A program made the translations under genes and the position numbers. Source: Pseudonocardia sp. MH-G8 (lineage in GTDB: Bacteria; Actinomycetota; Actinomycetes; Mycobacteriales; Pseudonocardiaceae). From it: a stretch of DNA of 64,000 nt. The stretch lies in contig NZ_NKYF01000028.1 of assembly GCF_002262885.1 (NCBI RefSeq), forward strand, positions 61,968-125,967. Reading direction: 5' to 3'. Under the pieces are notes generated by a model. It was not told the origin of the DNA. It saw nothing but the letters and a program-made list of their open reading frames with translations, and made no database searches. Positions 1 through 8,176 of this stretch are shown here, one piece after another (the first letter of the stretch is position 1; each line of letters starts with the position of its first letter).

Positions 1-284
1 ACGTCCGGCAGCGTCCGCGAGGACGCCTGCTGCAGCACCTTCGCGACGAGCGAATCGCCGGGGACGACCTCGCGCTCGATCGTCACCCCCGCCTGCTGCC
101 CGCACGCGTCCAGCGTCTGGGCGTAGACGGTGCGGTCGGGCTCGTTGTTGTAGTAGTCGAGCACGCGGATCGAGGTGACGTCACCGCCGCCTCCGTCCCC
201 GCCGCCACCGCCACACGCGGTGAGGCCGAGTGCCGCGGCCGCGACCAGCGCGACCGTTCCCGTTACTGCTCCTCGTCGAGCCAT
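1..284 (-). CDS. ABC transporter sugar-binding lipoprotein (partial)
   Basis: Only the first ~94 codons are present; the gene runs off the left edge. Reading leftward from the ATG at 284 gives a basic start, a hydrophobic stretch and a lipobox (LTAC at about residue 24) followed by a Gly-rich linker, then a mature domain beginning VTSIRVLDYYNNEPDRTVYA. This is typical of family 1 extracellular solute-binding proteins of carbohydrate ABC importers: a lipoprotein on the outer face of the membrane that delivers a sugar to a permease pair. A LacI gene ends 66 bp upstream on the same strand, and a palindrome matching that regulator's own promoter site lies 15 bp before the start, so LacI control of sugar uptake is likely. 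The substrate is unknown. Confidence 0.85.
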   Translation of the reverse strand, partial: MARRGAVTGTVALVAAAALGLTACGGGGGDGGGGDVTSIRVLDYYNNEPDRTVYAQTLDACGQQAGVTIEREVVPGDSLVAKVLQQASSRTLPD

Positions 285-298
285 CTGCGGTCCTCTCG

Positions 299-312
299 TC
301 GATGCGTATCGA
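299..312. promoter_or_regulatory. LacI operator upstream of the sugar-binding protein
   Basis: TCGATGCGTATCGA, a palindrome with TCGAT arms and a CG-centred core. It is the exact reverse complement of the 14-mer at 1402-1415 in front of the LacI gene. It sits 15 bp before the start codon of the partial binding-protein gene, where a bound repressor would block transcription. LacI regulators of actinomycetes usually bind CG-centred palindromes of this size. Confidence 0.7.
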
Positions 313-350
313 TTGCCGTCGTGCGGCGGCCCGCCGTGGCGGGCGGGTTG

Positions 351-1364
351 TCAGGGGGCGGGCAGCGTGGTTTCCCGGCGGGTGAGCCGCGGGGAGATCA
401 GCTCGACGAGCTCGGCAGGGGGCTCCTGCGCGCGGTCGAGCAGCCGGAACAGGATCTGCATCGTGCGTCGCGAGACGTCACGCGGCTCGAGCGACACGTT
501 CGTGATCGCGGGCGTGCTCGCCTCGGCGGCCTCGTCCGTGGACAGCCCGATCAGCGACAGGTCCCGTCCCGGGACGAGCCCGCGGTCGAGGACGGCCTGC
601 AGCACCGAGCCGACTGCCTGCGAGTTCGGCACGACCAGGCCGGGCCGGCCACCGTCGGCCAGCGCGCGCTCCACGGCGTGCCGGGCGGCCTCGCGGCCCG
701 CGGCGACCGGGGCCACGACCGAGTACCCGAGCCCGTGACGCCGTGCTGCGGCCTCGGCCCCGCGCTGCAACCGGCGCACGAAGTTGATGTCGCGCTCGAT
801 CACCTCGGCCGGGTGCCCGATGAGCACGACGCGGTCGTGCCCGAGGCGCGCCAGCTCGTCGACGGCCATGGCGCCGGCGAGCGGGAAGTCCAGGTCGACG
901 CAGTGCAGCCCGGCGCTGTCGTCCGGCACACCGATGAGGATCACCGGGACCCCCAGCGCCGCGGCGACCGGCAGGCGCGGGTCGGCGGCCCCGATGTCCA
1001 TCAGCACGATCGCGTCGCAGAGCGCGCGTCCGGCGAGCCGGGTGAGCCCGGCGGCGCCCTCGTCGGTGGTGACGAGCAGGACGTCGTGGTCCTCGGCCCG
1101 GGCGCAGCTGGCGATGGTCTCGATGAACGGCAGGAGGCCGGTGGTGTCGGCGCCCGGCCCGAACGGAACGACCAGGCCGACGACCTGGGTGCGCTGGCTC
1201 GCGAGCGCCCGCGCGCCGGCGTTGGGCTGGTAGGTGAGCTCCTCGATCGCCGCGAGCACACGCCTGCGGGTCTCCTCGGAGATGGAGCGGCGCCCGCTCA
1301 TGACGTAGGAGACGGTGCTCTGCGAGACCCCCGCGGCACGGGCGACGTCCCGGCTGGTGACCAC
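351..1364 (-). CDS. LacI family transcriptional regulator
   Basis: A 337-aa protein. The N-terminal LacI helix-turn-helix begins TSRDVARAAGVSQSTVSYVM, followed by the hinge (RRRVLAAIEEL) and a periplasmic-binding-protein-like effector domain from about residue 60. The GTG at 1364 is chosen because it places the helix-turn-helix at residue 3 and has GAAGGAGG about 7 bp upstream; a longer reading would add an unconserved leader across the operator. It should repress the following sugar-uptake genes in the absence of inducer. A matching 14-bp palindrome lies before its own start (1402-1415) and before the binding-protein gene (299-312), so autoregulation is expected. Confidence 0.9.
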   Translation of the reverse strand: MVTSRDVARAAGVSQSTVSYVMSGRRSISEETRRRVLAAIEELTYQPNAGARALASQRTQVVGLVVPFGPGADTTGLLPFIETIASCARAEDHDVLLVTTDEGAAGLTRLAGRALCDAIVLMDIGAADPRLPVAAALGVPVILIGVPDDSAGLHCVDLDFPLAGAMAVDELARLGHDRVVLIGHPAEVIERDINFVRRLQRGAEAAARRHGLGYSVVAPVAAGREAARHAVERALADGGRPGLVVPNSQAVGSVLQAVLDRGLVPGRDLSLIGLSTDEAAEASTPAITNVSLEPRDVSRRTMQILFRLLDRAQEPPAELVELISPRLTRRETTLPAP

Positions 1365-1401
1365 GGCCGCGCCTCCTTCGTCCGGGAATCCACAGGGGGA
1401 G

Positions 1402-1415
1402 TCGATACGCATCGA
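1402..1415. promoter_or_regulatory. LacI operator in the regulator's own promoter
   Basis: TCGATACGCATCGA, part of a longer palindrome (GTCGAT-ACGC-ATCGAC, 1401-1416), 37 bp upstream of the LacI start. The same 14-mer occurs inverted at 299-312 before the binding-protein gene. Two identical sites in the two promoter positions of one locus strongly suggest the binding site of the regulator encoded between them. Confidence 0.7.
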
Positions 1416-1558
1416 CGGCGTGACGGTAGCCACCCGGATGGGCGAGACGCAAGTCACCCGCCGTCGCGGGACGGGTGAACCCGTCGGACCGAACGGCGGT
1501 TCCGGGGTCGATGCGCGACGGATCTACTGGATCGACTCCCGAGGAACGCGAGGTGCAC

Positions 1559-1843
1559 ATGGTCACGCCGAACATGGATCCGAGCGCCACCCCCGCCGGG
1601 ACGCCGATCGCACCGGGCACCCCGGCGGCGGAAGCCCAGGAGCACCCCCCGGTGTGGGACTCCCACCCCCGCCACTACCGGTGGGACTACGTGCAGGAGA
1701 TGGGCGGGTGGGTCCACGACCAGGACCCGGAGACGCTCTGCAACTCCGTCGGCGCGATCCCGTTCCAGCCGACCTTCGCCTACCCGCCGCCGCACCCACG
1801 CTGCCGCATCGGCGACTGCCCCTGCGGAACCGCCGCCCGCTGA
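1559..1843 (+). CDS. Small hypothetical protein
   Basis: A 94-aa protein reading from the ATG at 1559, which has GAGG about 5-8 bp upstream; an in-frame start at 1475 would lengthen it. The centre is rich in Trp, His and Pro (HPRHYRWDYVQEMGGWVHDQ) and the C-terminus carries PPPHPRCRIGDCPCG with three cysteines. The HPRCR stretch recalls the HPNCRC motif at the end of phage minor head proteins, but the rest does not match, so that likeness may be chance. It is isolated between two LacI loci and directly precedes a repeat array. Function unknown. Confidence 0.55.
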   Translation: MVTPNMDPSATPAGTPIAPGTPAAEAQEHPPVWDSHPRHYRWDYVQEMGGWVHDQDPETLCNSVGAIPFQPTFAYPPPHPRCRIGDCPCGTAAR

Positions 1844-1866
1844 ACCCAGCCGCGGCCCGCCGCTCC

Positions 1867-2060
1867 CGCGAGTTGGGGTGCTGCGTGCGCGAGTTGGGGT
1901 CGTGGCCCGCGAGTCGGGGTGCTGCTCCCGCGAGTTGGGATGGTGCTCCCGCGACTTGGGGTCGTGCCCGCGAGTCGGGGTCGTGCTCCCGCGAGTTGGG
2001 GTGGTGCTTGCGCGAGTTGGGGTGCTGCTTGCGCGAGTTGGGGTGGTGTTCACGCGAGTC
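1867..2060 (+). repeat. Tandem 21-bp repeat array, forward units
   Basis: Ten units with the core CGCGAGTTGGGG (variants CGCGAGTCGGGG, CGCGACTTGGGG), starting at 1867, 1888, 1908, 1929, 1950, 1969, 1990, 2011, 2032 and 2053. Spacing is 21 bp with three units one or two bases shorter. The spacers are variations of TCGTGCTCC or TGGTGCTTG. The array is gene-free and lies just after the small hypothetical protein. Confidence 0.85.
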
Positions 2061-2105
2061 GCGCCTTCGATGCGGTTGTGGTCGGGTCCCACACGTCCGA
2101 CCTCG

Positions 2106-2217
2106 ACCCGCGGGTGTCACGCCGCGACTCGCGGGTGTTGCGCCGCGACTCGCGGGAGTACTACCCCGACTCGCGGGTGTTGCGTCCCGACTCGCGGGTG
2201 TTGCGTCGCGACTCGCG
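2106..2217 (-). repeat. Tandem 21-bp repeat array, inverted units
   Basis: Six units with the core ACTCGCGGGTGTTG (first unit ACCCGCGG), starting at 2106, 2127, 2148, 2169, 2190 and 2211, exactly 21 bp apart. ACTCGCG is the reverse complement of the CGCGAGT core of the array at 1867-2060, so the two arrays face each other across about 45 bp of unrelated sequence. One more forward-oriented core follows at 2232-2243. Confidence 0.85.
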
Positions 2218-2282
2218 AGGTGGGCCCAACTCCGCGAGTCGGGGCGGGAGGGTAGATGTGTCGCTGTCCGGGCCTCGCAGCC

Positions 2283-2298
2283 CGGTAACCGGTTACCG
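2283..2298. promoter_or_regulatory. Perfect 16-bp palindrome upstream of second LacI gene
   Basis: CGGTAACCGGTTACCG is a perfect palindrome centred on ACCGGT, 57 bp upstream of the second LacI start. It shares this CG-centred core with the palindrome at 3408-3421 before the downstream binding-protein gene, so both are candidate operators of the intervening regulator. Confidence 0.6.
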
Positions 2299-2354
2299 AA
2301 ACCCGGCGCGCTAGGTTTCGAGCTCGAGCACGGCGGATCAGGGAGGTGGGGTGC

Positions 2355-3368
2355 GTGTCGGCGACCATGCGCGACGTCGCTCGCCTCGCCGGGGTGTCGG
2401 TCAAGACCGTGTCCAACGTGGTCAACGACTTCCCGCACGTCAAGGGCACCACCCGGGACCGGGTGCTCGCGGCGATCGCCGAGCTGGGCTACCAGATGAA
2501 CTTCTCCGCCCGCAACCTCAGCCGCGGCACCACCGGCATGATCGCGCTCGCCGTGCCCGAGCTCTCCCTGCCGTACTTCGCCGAGCTGTCCGACGCCGTG
2601 ATCGCCGCGGCGGCCGACCGCGGGTACACCGTGCTGATCGAGCAGACCGGGGGTGTGCGCGAGCGCGAGCTGGAGGTGCTCGCGAGCGAGCGGCGGCGGA
2701 TGACGGACGGGTTGATCTTCTCGCCGATCGGTCTGCGCCCCGCGGACGCGGCGCGGCTCGAGGTCGACTACCCGATCGTCCTGCTCGGCGAGCGTGCGCT
2801 GCACGGGAGCGTGCACCACGTCGCGATGGCCAACGCCGCCGGCGCTCGTGCGGTGGCCGAGCACCTGCTGGAGCGGGGCAGACGCCGGATCGCGATCATC
2901 GGCTCGTTCGACGAGCGCGGGCCGAGCGCGGGCTCGCTGCGCACCCGGGGTTTCCTCGCCGCGCTCGAGGATGCGGGCATCCGGCACGACCCGGCGCGCA
3001 CGGGCGAGGCCCTGCGGTGGTCGCGCACCACGGGCGCCGCGGCGATGCGCCAGGTGCTCGACCGCGGGGTGGGCATCGACGCCGTCTTCGGCCTCAACGA
3101 CGTGCTCGCGCTCGGCGCGATGCGGGTGCTCCACGAACGGGGCCTGCGGGTGCCGGAGGACGTCGCGGTGGCCGGGTTCGACGACATCGAGGACGGGTGC
3201 TTCGCGCGTCCCAGCCTCACCACCGTGCAGCCGGGCCGCGCGGAGATCGCGCGCACGGCGGTGGACCTGCTGGTCGAGGGCCTCGCGGGTGAGGTGCCCG
3301 CGGCCGGGCCGGGTGGCGAGGAGCGGGTGGCGGAGTTCGCGCTGCTCGTGCGGGAGTCGTCGGGCTGA
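2355..3368 (+). CDS. LacI family transcriptional regulator
   Basis: A 337-aa LacI-type repressor. The N-terminus (TMRDVARLAGVSVKTVSNVV) is the DNA-binding helix-turn-helix, then the hinge and a sugar-binding core ending in the usual FDDIEDGCFARPSLTTVQPG stretch. The GTG at 2355 is preferred because GGGAGG lies 8 bp upstream; ATG at 2367 is an alternative. It precedes, on the same strand, an operon of two binding proteins, a glycosidase-like enzyme and two permeases, and is the likely local repressor. Perfect CG-centred palindromes lie before it (2283) and before the operon (3408). Confidence 0.9.
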   Translation: MSATMRDVARLAGVSVKTVSNVVNDFPHVKGTTRDRVLAAIAELGYQMNFSARNLSRGTTGMIALAVPELSLPYFAELSDAVIAAAADRGYTVLIEQTGGVRERELEVLASERRRMTDGLIFSPIGLRPADAARLEVDYPIVLLGERALHGSVHHVAMANAAGARAVAEHLLERGRRRIAIIGSFDERGPSAGSLRTRGFLAALEDAGIRHDPARTGEALRWSRTTGAAAMRQVLDRGVGIDAVFGLNDVLALGAMRVLHERGLRVPEDVAVAGFDDIEDGCFARPSLTTVQPGRAEIARTAVDLLVEGLAGEVPAAGPGGEERVAEFALLVRESSG

Positions 3369-3407
3369 CGGGGCCACGTTGACCCGTCACTCGAACGTGT
3401 GCTGAAC

Positions 3408-3421
3408 TTACACCGGTGTAA
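3408..3421. promoter_or_regulatory. LacI operator upstream of the sugar-uptake operon
   Basis: TTACACCGGTGTAA, a perfect 14-bp palindrome in the gap between the LacI gene and the first binding-protein gene, 78 bp before the latter's start. Size, CG centre and position fit a LacI operator. Confidence 0.65.
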
Positions 3422-3499
3422 AACGAGACGTGAGCCACGCGTTCGGCTCCGCCTCGTACCGCTTCGGGACCGCAACGACGTGGCCGGGAAGTAGGAGAG

Positions 3500-4792
3500 A
3501 TGCGGACCTCACGAGGGACGATCAGGTTGGCGGCGGCCGCGTGCGGGGCAGCCCTGCTCGCCACGGCGTGCGGTGGGGGTGGCACCGGCGACGGCGGCCC
3601 GGTGACGATCCGCTTCTCCTGGTGGGGCAACGACGAGCGGGCGCAGATCACGAACCAGGCCGTCGACGCCTTCGAGGCGGCGAACCCGGGGATCACGGTC
3701 GACACCGAGTCGGTGGACTTCAATGCCTACTTCGACCGGCTGGCCACCTCCGTCGCCGCGAGCGACGAGCCGGACGTGATCACGATGGGCGGCGCCTACC
3801 CCCGCGAGTACGCCGACCGGAACGTGCTGCTCGACCTCGCGGAGGTCTCCGAGCACCTCGACCTCTCCGCGCTCGACGAGCACGCGATGGCCGGCGGCAA
3901 CTTCGAGGGCACGCAGTTCGCGGTGCCGACCGGCGTGAACACCTACGGCCTCATCGCGAACCCCGCGGTCTTCGAGGCCGCGGGCGTGCCGCTGCCCGAC
4001 GACAACACGTGGAGCTGGGAGGACTTCTCCCGGATCGCCGCGGAGATCTCCGCCGGTAGCCCCGAGGGCACGTTCGGCGCGGAGGACCCGACGAGCCCCG
4101 ACGTCATGGACCTGTACGCCAACCAGCACACCGGCGACGGGCTCTACAGCGCCGAGGGCGGCATCGCGCTGCAGTCGCAGACCGCGCAGCAGTGGTGGGA
4201 GATGACCGCGGGGCTCATGCAGAGCGGGGCCACGCCGCCCGCCAGCATCACCGCCGAGCTGGCCGGCCAGCCCGCACCCGAGCAGTCGCTGATCGGCCAG
4301 GGGCTGGCGGCGATGAAGTTCGGGTGGTCGAACCAGCTGTCGGCCTACCGGCTGGCCTCCGGCGCGGACCTGGTGATGCTCCGCGCGCCGGGGGAGACCA
4401 CCGCGCAGGGCCCGGGCATGTGGCTGCAGGCCTCGCAGCTCTACACGATCAGCCGGCGCAGCGATCACCCCGAGGCCGCCGCGAACCTGATCGACTTCCT
4501 GATCTCCGACCCGCGGGCGGCCGACTTCATCAAGGCCGACCGCGGCATCCCGGCCAACCCGGAGATCCGGACGCACCTGGAGGCCTCGCTCGACGAGAGC
4601 CGGAAGGTGGAGTTCGCCTTCGTCGACCGGATGAGCGAGCTCGTCGACGGCCACTTCGTGATCGGCCCGACCGGCTCGACGGAGAGCGTGCAGATCGTGA
4701 CGCGGCTCAACGACTCGGTGCTGTTCGGTCGGGTGCCGCCCGCCGAGGCCGCGCAGCAGCTCGTGGCCGAGTTGAACGATGCCGTCGCCTGA
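3500..4792 (+). CDS. ABC transporter sugar-binding lipoprotein
   Basis: A 430-aa family 1 extracellular solute-binding protein. Residues 1-24 form a signal peptide ending at a cysteine (LLATAC), followed by a Gly-rich linker and the mature start VTIRFSWWGNDERAQITNQA. TAGGAGAG lies just before the ATG. It opens an operon with a glycosidase-like enzyme, a second binding protein and two permeases. It shares its mature N-terminus (FSWWGND) and overall layout with the second binding protein at 6860, so the two are paralogues. The substrate is not deducible; the linked enzyme points to an oligosaccharide or glycoside. Confidence 0.88.
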   Translation: MRTSRGTIRLAAAACGAALLATACGGGGTGDGGPVTIRFSWWGNDERAQITNQAVDAFEAANPGITVDTESVDFNAYFDRLATSVAASDEPDVITMGGAYPREYADRNVLLDLAEVSEHLDLSALDEHAMAGGNFEGTQFAVPTGVNTYGLIANPAVFEAAGVPLPDDNTWSWEDFSRIAAEISAGSPEGTFGAEDPTSPDVMDLYANQHTGDGLYSAEGGIALQSQTAQQWWEMTAGLMQSGATPPASITAELAGQPAPEQSLIGQGLAAMKFGWSNQLSAYRLASGADLVMLRAPGETTAQGPGMWLQASQLYTISRRSDHPEAAANLIDFLISDPRAADFIKADRGIPANPEIRTHLEASLDESRKVEFAFVDRMSELVDGHFVIGPTGSTESVQIVTRLNDSVLFGRVPPAEAAQQLVAELNDAVA

Positions 4793-6845
4793 ACCCGGAC
4801 CCGCGATCGACCGGCGCGCGGTCGTGCGCCGCCACGTCGTCGAGGTGACGGGAATCGACCCGGCGGCCCCGCTGTCGGTCGGCAACGGGGAGCTCTGCGC
4901 AACCGTGGACGTCACGGGCCTGCAGACCTTCCCCGACGCCTACCCGGGCGGCGGCGGCACGCTGCTCGGCACGCAGTCCCAGTGGGCCTGGCACAGCGTC
5001 CCGCCGCCCGAGGGTGTCGGCCTCGATCAGGCGCTGCGCCCGTACCGCACGTGGCGGGGCGAGGTGGCTTTCGTCGACGGGCCGCCGATGCCCGGCGGGG
5101 ACGAGTCCCGGCTGGACGCGGGCACGCGCTGGCTGCGCGCCAACCCGCACCGGCTCGACCTCGCCCGCATCGGGTTCGTGCTCCGCGACGGGTCGGGGCA
5201 CCGCGCGCCGGATCCGGCCGAGCTCGGCGCCTGCCGTCAGACGCTCGACCCGTGGACCGGGCTGATCGAGAGCGACGTCGTGCTCGCGGGGCAGCGCCTG
5301 CGTGTGACGACGGCCTGCCATCCCGACCGCGACGTGCTCGCGGTGCGGATCACCGGGTCGGGAGTGGCGGTGCGGATCGCGTTCCCGTACGGGTCGCAGG
5401 CGTGGGGCGACGCCGCCGACTGGGTCCGCCCGGACGCGCACGTCTCGCGCGTCGAGCCGGTGCCGGGCGGCGTGCTCGTGCACCGGTGCTTCGACGGCGC
5501 CGACGAGCCGCGGCACGTCGTGCGGGTGCGGGCGGACGGTGCCGCGGTCCGCGCCACGGGCGAGCACGAGCTCGTCGTCGAGACCGAGGGGGCGGAGCTG
5601 GACCTGGTGGTGGCGTTCGGCGCCGCCCCGCCCGCGCTGCCGCCGGACGCGGCGGCGGTCGTCGCGGCGTCGGCCCGGCACCGGTCCGCGTTCTGGGAGC
5701 GGGGCGCCGCGCTCGACCTGGCAGGCAGCACCGATCCGCGGGCCGCCGAGCTGGAACGCCGGGTCGTGCTCTCGCAGTACCTCACGGCGATCCAGTGCGC
5801 GGGAACGCTCCCGCCGCAGGAGACCGGGCTGACGTGCAACAGCTGGCGCGGCCGGTTCCACCTGGAGATGCACTGGTGGCACGCGGCGCACTTCGCGCTG
5901 TGGGGCCGGCCGGACCTGCTGGGTCACAGCATGGATTTCTACCGGCGGATCCTGCCGTCCGCGCAGGAGACCGCGAGCCGGCAGGGCTGCCGCGGCGCCC
6001 GCTGGCCCAAACAGGTCGGCCCGGACGGGCGGGAGAGCCCGAGCCACATCGGGCCGTTCCTGCTGTGGCAGCAGCCGCACGTGATCCACCTGGCCGAACT
6101 GCTGCGCCGCACGGGGGGCCCCGACGCCGGGCGCCACCTCGACCTCGTGGAGGCCACCGCCTGGTTCATGGCCGACGTCGCCGAGCCGACCCCGGACGGG
6201 TTCGCGCTCGGCCCGCCGCTGGTGCCTGCGCAGGAGAGCTACGCCGACGTCCGGGACCGCGCGGCGAACCCGCCGTTCGAGCTGGCCTACTGGTCCTGGG
6301 CGCTGCGCGTGGCGCAGGAGTGGCGGGTGCGGGCCGGTCGGGCGCCCGAGCCGCTGTGGGACGAGGTCGGCAAGGGCATGGTCGGGCCGCTGGTCCGGGA
6401 GGGGCGGTACGCCGCGATCGACGCGGAGCCGTTCACGGTGCGCACCGACCACCCCTCGATGGTCTACGCCCTCGGCGTCGTGCCCGAGACCGACGTCGTC
6501 GACCCCGCGCTGGTGCGGGCAACCCTGCACGCGGTGCTCGCCGACTGGGACTGGGAGAGCACGTGGGGCTGGGACTTCCCGGCGCTCGCCATGACCGCCA
6601 CCCGCCTGCACGAGCCGGAGACGGCCGTGGCCGTGCTGCTGCGCGACACCCCCAAGAACCGGCACGTGCGCAGCGGCCACAACCGCCAGAGCGACGCCCT
6701 GCCCGTCTACCTGCCCGGCAACGGCGGCCTGCTCGCGGCCGTGGCGCTGATGGCGGCCGGGTGGGACGGCAGCGGGGACCGGCCCGGTTTTCCGCGCGAC
6801 GGCAGCTGGTCGGTGCGGCACGAGGGGTTCGTGCCCGCGCCATGA
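4779..6845 (+). CDS. Six-hairpin glycosidase-like protein
   Basis: A 688-aa protein with no signal peptide, so cytoplasmic. The N-terminal part (VGNGELCATVDVTGLQTF, then TQSQWAWHS) and the central stretch (RFHLEMHWWHAAHFALWGRP) resemble the (alpha/alpha)6-barrel six-hairpin glycosidases related to GH65/GH95-type enzymes. This points to hydrolysis or phosphorolysis of an imported glycoside; the catalytic residues cannot be assigned safely. The ATG overlaps the end of the upstream binding-protein gene by 14 bp, and its TGA sits next to the leader of the next gene, so translational coupling is likely. Lying inside an import operon, it probably acts on the transported sugar. Confidence 0.65.
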   Translation: MPSPEPGPAIDRRAVVRRHVVEVTGIDPAAPLSVGNGELCATVDVTGLQTFPDAYPGGGGTLLGTQSQWAWHSVPPPEGVGLDQALRPYRTWRGEVAFVDGPPMPGGDESRLDAGTRWLRANPHRLDLARIGFVLRDGSGHRAPDPAELGACRQTLDPWTGLIESDVVLAGQRLRVTTACHPDRDVLAVRITGSGVAVRIAFPYGSQAWGDAADWVRPDAHVSRVEPVPGGVLVHRCFDGADEPRHVVRVRADGAAVRATGEHELVVETEGAELDLVVAFGAAPPALPPDAAAVVAASARHRSAFWERGAALDLAGSTDPRAAELERRVVLSQYLTAIQCAGTLPPQETGLTCNSWRGRFHLEMHWWHAAHFALWGRPDLLGHSMDFYRRILPSAQETASRQGCRGARWPKQVGPDGRESPSHIGPFLLWQQPHVIHLAELLRRTGGPDAGRHLDLVEATAWFMADVAEPTPDGFALGPPLVPAQESYADVRDRAANPPFELAYWSWALRVAQEWRVRAGRAPEPLWDEVGKGMVGPLVREGRYAAIDAEPFTVRTDHPSMVYALGVVPETDVVDPALVRATLHAVLADWDWESTWGWDFPALAMTATRLHEPETAVAVLLRDTPKNRHVRSGHNRQSDALPVYLPGNGGLLAAVALMAAGWDGSGDRPGFPRDGSWSVRHEGFVPAP

Positions 6846-6859
6846 CACGGAGGAGCAGC

Positions 6860-8146
6860 ATGATCGACCGGAAGGCGGTGCCACTGGTGTGCGCCGCACT
6901 GGCACTCTCCGCAGCCCTCGCCGCCTGCGGCACCGGCGCGGGGAGCCAGGACGGCGGCCCGGTGGAGCTGCGCTTCTCCTGGTGGGGCAACGACAACCGG
7001 CACGCCACCACCGAGCAGATCCTCGACCTGTTCGAGCAGCAGCACCCGGGCATCACCGTGCAGGGCGAGTACACCGACTGGGGCGGGTACTGGGACAGGC
7101 TCGCCACGACCACCGCGGCAGGGGACACCCCCGACGTCATGACCCAGGAGGAGCGGTACCTGCGCGAGTACGGCTCGCGCGGGAGCCTCGCGAACCTCGA
7201 CGACCTCGCCGGGACCGTCGACACGAGCGCGCTCGACCCGAGCGTGGCGCGGGCGGGAGAGCTCGACGGGCAGCTGTACGGGCTGCCGACCGGGATCGTG
7301 GCGGCCGCGATCCTCGCCGACCCGGAGGTGTTCGCGCAGGCCGGCGTGCCGATGCCGGACGACGCCACGTGGTCGTGGGACGACTACGCGCAGGTCGCGA
7401 ACGCGATCACCGCGGGCGGCCCGGAGGGCACGTACGGCGCGCAGGACTACGGGTTCACCGAGGTCGGCTTCGCGGTCTTCGCGCGGCAGCGCGGCGAGGA
7501 GCTCTACACCGCGGACGGCAGGCTCGGGTTCTCCCCGGAGACGCTGGCCGACTGGTGGCAGCGGGCGGCGGACATGCGCGCCGCGGGCGGCAACCCGCCC
7601 GCGGCCCGCTCGGTGGAGATCAACGCCGACACGACGCAGTCGCTGATGGCGACCGGCACCGGCGGCATGGGCGTGTGGTGGACCAGCCAACTCGGCGCCA
7701 CCGAGGAGCGGTCGGGCCGTCAGCTGGAGCTGCTGCGGATGCCCGGCGAGACCACGGGCGAGCGGAGCGGCACGTACTTCAAGCCCTCGATGTACTACTC
7801 GATCTCCGCCGACACCGAGCACCCGGAGGAAGCGGCGCTGCTGGTCGACTTCCTGCTCAATGACGTCGAGGCCGGCAAGTTGATGCTGTCCGACCGCGGG
7901 CTGCCCGCGAACACCGAGGTCCGCGCCGCGCTGGACGCGCACTTCACCGACGCGGACCGGCGCGCCGCGCAGTTCCTCGCCGAGGTCGGCCCGACCGTGC
8001 AGGACGGGATGAACGCCCCGCCGATCGGGGCCGGTGAGGTCGCCGAGATCTTCGCCCGGTTCAACGAGCAGGTGCTCTTCGGGCGCCTCGACCCGCGGCA
8101 GGCGGCCGAGGGGTTCATCGCAGAGGTAGGAGGGGTGATCGGATGA
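6860..8146 (+). CDS. ABC transporter sugar-binding lipoprotein (paralogue)
   Basis: A 428-aa solute-binding lipoprotein with lipobox LAAC at about residue 23 and mature start VELRFSWWGNDNRHATTEQI. The ATG at 6860 is chosen over 6842 because GGAGGA lies 5 bp before it and the signal peptide is then a normal length. It is a clear paralogue of the product at 3500: same FSWWGND motif, a shared PEGTYGAQD/PEGTFGAED region and a similar end (RFNEQVLFGRLDPRQA versus RLNDSVLFGRVPPAEA). Two binding proteins beside one permease pair suggest that two related ligands share the channel, or a recent duplication. Confidence 0.88.
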   Translation: MIDRKAVPLVCAALALSAALAACGTGAGSQDGGPVELRFSWWGNDNRHATTEQILDLFEQQHPGITVQGEYTDWGGYWDRLATTTAAGDTPDVMTQEERYLREYGSRGSLANLDDLAGTVDTSALDPSVARAGELDGQLYGLPTGIVAAAILADPEVFAQAGVPMPDDATWSWDDYAQVANAITAGGPEGTYGAQDYGFTEVGFAVFARQRGEELYTADGRLGFSPETLADWWQRAADMRAAGGNPPAARSVEINADTTQSLMATGTGGMGVWWTSQLGATEERSGRQLELLRMPGETTGERSGTYFKPSMYYSISADTEHPEEAALLVDFLLNDVEAGKLMLSDRGLPANTEVRAALDAHFTDADRRAAQFLAEVGPTVQDGMNAPPIGAGEVAEIFARFNEQVLFGRLDPRQAAEGFIAEVGGVIG

Positions 8147-8176
8147 CGCGCCGGTGCGGTGTGGTCGGAGGTGCCC

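Noticed and set aside
1867..2217. CRISPR array
   Set aside because: The units are 21 bp end to end, without unique spacers of 30-40 bp, and there are no cas genes. It is a simple tandem repeat.
1563..3377. A 604-codon open frame on the minus strand
   Set aside because: It lies antisense to the LacI gene and through the repeat array, is rich in Arg/His/Pro/Gly, and has no domain. It is a shadow caused by GC-rich third codon positions.
4707..6905. A 732-codon minus-strand frame opposite the glycosidase gene
   Set aside because: Its product is Arg/Val/Gly-rich with no domain, and the opposite strand encodes a coherent enzyme in an operon. Shadow frame.
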